Positions 6,551-7,922 of a stretch of DNA of 7,922 nucleotides are shown here, in pieces (the first letter of the stretch is position 1; every line of letters starts with the position of its first letter). The notes under the pieces are model-generated. The model did no database searches, was not told the DNA's origin, and saw nothing but the letters and a program-made list of their open reading frames with translations. This stretch comes from an uncultured Lachnospiraceae bacterium. Lineage in GTDB: Bacteria > Bacillota_A > Clostridia > Lachnospirales > Lachnospiraceae. The DNA is taken from the NCBI GenBank assembly GCA_902801585.1, contig CADCIU010000078.1:1-7922 (forward strand), read 5' to 3'. The position numbers and the translations under genes were made by a program.

Positions 6551-7450
6551 TTACTTGGTCCCTCCTTCCGTGACCACTACGTACAGTCTCGCTGTCCCGG
6601 TCCCTGTTCCGGTGACCGGATCCTCCAGCGTGTAAGTGACTTCGTAGCAGCCGGCTGTACCGGTATCCACGCTGCCTTCGATGGCTGCGCGGCTGATATC
6701 GATCGTGTGGGCGCCGCTCTCCTCGCCGCTTCCGTAGCTTCCGTTTCCGGGTACGAAAGTGTACTCGATCCCGTCGATCACCGCGGACTGCAACTGTCCT
6801 GCCGCGTCGAAAGCATCGCCCTTCTTAAGATACAGGACCTGCTCCTTGAGGTTGATCGCGGGAAGCCTGTAGTAGAAGGAAGGATTGAAGATCTCGATGG
6901 TTACCGGCAGCTCCTCGGAATCTCCCGCGCTGTTGGTGATCTTGAGCCTTGCCGTGTAGACTCCCGGACGGGTCGTATCCGCAGCGGTATCGAAGAGGAT
7001 CTGGGTCAGTTCCGTCAGATCACCGTCGATGCAGTCCGTCACAGTGACTTTCTCCATAAGGTCCTTGGTCTCCGAGGGGTATGTAAGGGGTCCGTCGAAC
7101 CGGAATTTCGGCGGTGTATAGTCTGTATAGCACATTGTCCTGGCGGCATGGCTCACATGTCCGTCCGAGTCAAAAGCCACATAGCTGACCGTTCTCTCCC
7201 CGCTCTCGTTAAAGGGACTTAAGGATTCCACGCGTACAGACGCCGTGACATCTCCGTCATGCGCGTCAGTTGCGGTGACTCCCTGCAGAAGGGCCTCTCT
7301 CGGCTCGCTGACGCTCACCTCGATATTGTCAGACTCCACTGTGATCACAGGGCCTGTCTTATCCTTCGCGCCCTCTTTTAACATGTATCCGCCAAAGAGA
7401 ATAACCGCTGCCGCAAATGCAATCACACTCACTATTTTCAGTATTTTCAC
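6551..7450 (-). CDS. Membrane-anchored protein with Ig-like (DUF5011/HYR-type) repeats
   Basis: A 299-residue protein with a short basic N-terminus and a single hydrophobic segment (about 5-24), with no visible lipobox, so probably a signal anchor. The rest should lie outside the membrane. Three beta-rich modules follow, at about 33-108, 112-188 and 192-295. The first two carry the D-x-x-DGD-[VL]-T signature (62-69 and 139-146) typical of DUF5011/HYR-like Ig domains. The third is divergent. There is no catalytic motif that I recognise. The start is GTG at 7450 with AGGAAGG nine bases upstream; the first ATG further in (residue 23) would destroy the membrane segment. It sits immediately upstream of, and abutting, the first Wzz-kinase gene, so it may be an extracytoplasmic partner of that complex or a surface scaffold. 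That role is inferred from position only. Confidence 0.82.
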   Translation of the reverse strand: MKILKIVSVIAFAAAVILFGGYMLKEGAKDKTGPVITVESDNIEVSVSEPREALLQGVTATDAHDGDVTASVRVESLSPFNESGERTVSYVAFDSDGHVSHAARTMCYTDYTPPKFRFDGPLTYPSETKDLMEKVTVTDCIDGDLTELTQILFDTAADTTRPGVYTARLKITNSAGDSEELPVTIEIFNPSFYYRLPAINLKEQVLYLKKGDAFDAAGQLQSAVIDGIEYTFVPGNGSYGSGEESGAHTIDISRAAIEGSVDTGTAGCYEVTYTLEDPVTGTGTGTARLYVVVTEGGTK

Positions 7451-7459
7451 TGATCAAAT

Positions 7460-7466
7460 CCTTCCT
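7460..7466 (-). promoter_or_regulatory. Ribosome binding site supporting the GTG start at 7450
   Basis: AGGAAGG on the minus strand, nine bases before the GTG at 7450. It makes this non-ATG start convincing and keeps the N-terminal hydrophobic anchor in the protein. No promoter is apparent in the 57-base gap, so the gene is probably co-transcribed with the LicD-like gene upstream. Confidence 0.65.
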
Positions 7467-7507
7467 GATCCCGGCTGTTTCCCGGTGATCGGTGTATATT
7501 TCTTGAT

Positions 7508-7922
7508 TTACAGATAAGTCCTATAAGAGTGATCGGTATCGAAGATCGTGTCTCCGTGATCCGAACTTCCGACCACAAATTCTCTCCATTCCCCATACAG
7601 TTTCGTGAGATATTCCTCATAACTTGCAGGAATCTTCACCTTGATAAACTCGAAAGGAACTTCCAGTGACTCCTTGAACCAAGCTCTCTCGAAAACGAGA
7701 GCGTCCGGGTCGCCGCGCCAGAGTAAGTAAAGGCTGGCAATGAAGCGGGAGTCCTTGAGATCCCTGTAAGTCAGTTTGTCCTTCTCCATCTGCCGGTAGT
7801 ATACATTGTTATACTTGATGTGGAAGGCCTTGATAAAGCCTTGCAGCACTCTGGCGAAATAGCGCCTGTAGGACTTGGTACCCGGATTCTTGGAATAGTA
7901 CAACTTGGTGTAGCTAATGGAC
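7508..7922 (-). CDS. LicD-family phosphotransferase, C-terminal part (5' end outside window)
   Basis: The reading frame is open to the window edge, so only the last 137 residues are visible and the true start lies beyond 7922. LicD-family enzymes transfer phosphocholine or a related phospho-substituent from a nucleotide-activated donor to a sugar of a surface glycan or teichoic acid. The visible part carries the characteristic end of the family: a Trp-Phe pair followed by VPFEF (88-92), then IPASYEEYLTKLYGEW (97-112), and a C-terminal Asp-x-Asp-x-x-Tyr segment (DTDHSYRTYL). The N-terminal DDDID-type metal-binding motif would be upstream and cannot be checked. The start of the operon is not visible. 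In context it is a plausible consumer of CDP-choline made by the LicC/LicA fusion protein two kilobases downstream of the operon's central part. LicD paralogues differ in substrate, so choline specificity is an inference. Confidence 0.83.
   Translation of the reverse strand, partial: SISYTKLYYSKNPGTKSYRRYFARVLQGFIKAFHIKYNNVYYRQMEKDKLTYRDLKDSRFIASLYLLWRGDPDALVFERAWFKESLEVPFEFIKVKIPASYEEYLTKLYGEWREFVVGSSDHGDTIFDTDHSYRTYL

Noticed and set aside
7467..7490. Imperfect hairpin (GATC-CCGG / CCGG-T-GATC) in the gap between the LicD-like gene and the Ig-like gene
   Set aside because: The stem is short and bulged, has no T-run after it on the minus strand, and leads straight into the next ribosome binding site. 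It is not convincing as a terminator or riboswitch; at most it tunes translation.
7508..7903. Complete small gene starting at 7903 with TTG
   Set aside because: The frame stays open to the window edge at 7922, there is no ribosome binding site before the TTG, and the visible protein is only the C-terminal part of a LicD-type enzyme. It is a truncated view of a longer gene.

Overview
The window looks like part of a cell-surface polysaccharide (capsule, exopolysaccharide or teichoic-acid-like) locus from a Gram-positive anaerobe, most likely a Clostridia/Lachnospiraceae-type bacterium. The clues are strong AGGAGG-like ribosome binding sites, a GC content that looks moderate to high for that group, and Wzz/tyrosine-kinase, LicD, LicC/LicA and large membrane-bound dehydratase families together. 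The taxonomic placement is an inference from style and gene content. All six genes I can support lie on the minus strand, so the biological reading order runs from position 7922 down to 1. I see no RNA gene, insertion sequence, CRISPR array or origin, and no gene-free stretch longer than about 170 bases.

The first block is a co-oriented, tightly packed operon. It holds the 3' end of a LicD-family phosphotransferase (7922-7508), a membrane-anchored protein with three Ig-like/DUF5011-type modules (7450-6551), and two tandem Wzz-like chain-length proteins, each fused to a ParA/BY-kinase-type ATPase domain (6550-5126 and 5136-3742). The anchored protein and the first Wzz gene abut with no gap, and the two Wzz genes overlap by 11 bp. 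Both kinase domains keep Walker A but deviate at Walker A', Walker B and the oligomerisation motif, and both lack the C-terminal tyrosine cluster. A hairpin with a T-rich tail (3652-3676) follows the operon.

The second block is a single gene (3609-1858) encoding an unusual three-part protein: an N-terminal winged-helix DNA-binding domain, a LicC-like CTP:phosphocholine cytidylyltransferase and a LicA-like choline kinase. A good promoter candidate (3712-3740) lies upstream of the hairpin just mentioned. The hairpin would therefore sit inside this gene's own leader and could act as an attenuator. Part of it is also complementary to the gene's Shine-Dalgarno region. A perfect 11-bp inverted repeat follows the stop codon.

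The third block is a UDP-sugar 4,6-dehydratase of the large membrane-bound WbpM/PglF/CapD type (from 1685, running off the window at position 1) with its own extended -10 promoter candidate.

Taken together, the kinase and cytidylyltransferase parts would make CDP-choline from choline. A LicD-type transferase would place phosphocholine on a glycan, the dehydratase would supply a modified UDP-amino sugar for that glycan, and the two Wzz-like proteins would set its length or help export it. The LicB choline importer, the glycosyltransferases, the polymerase and a cognate phosphatase are not in the window.
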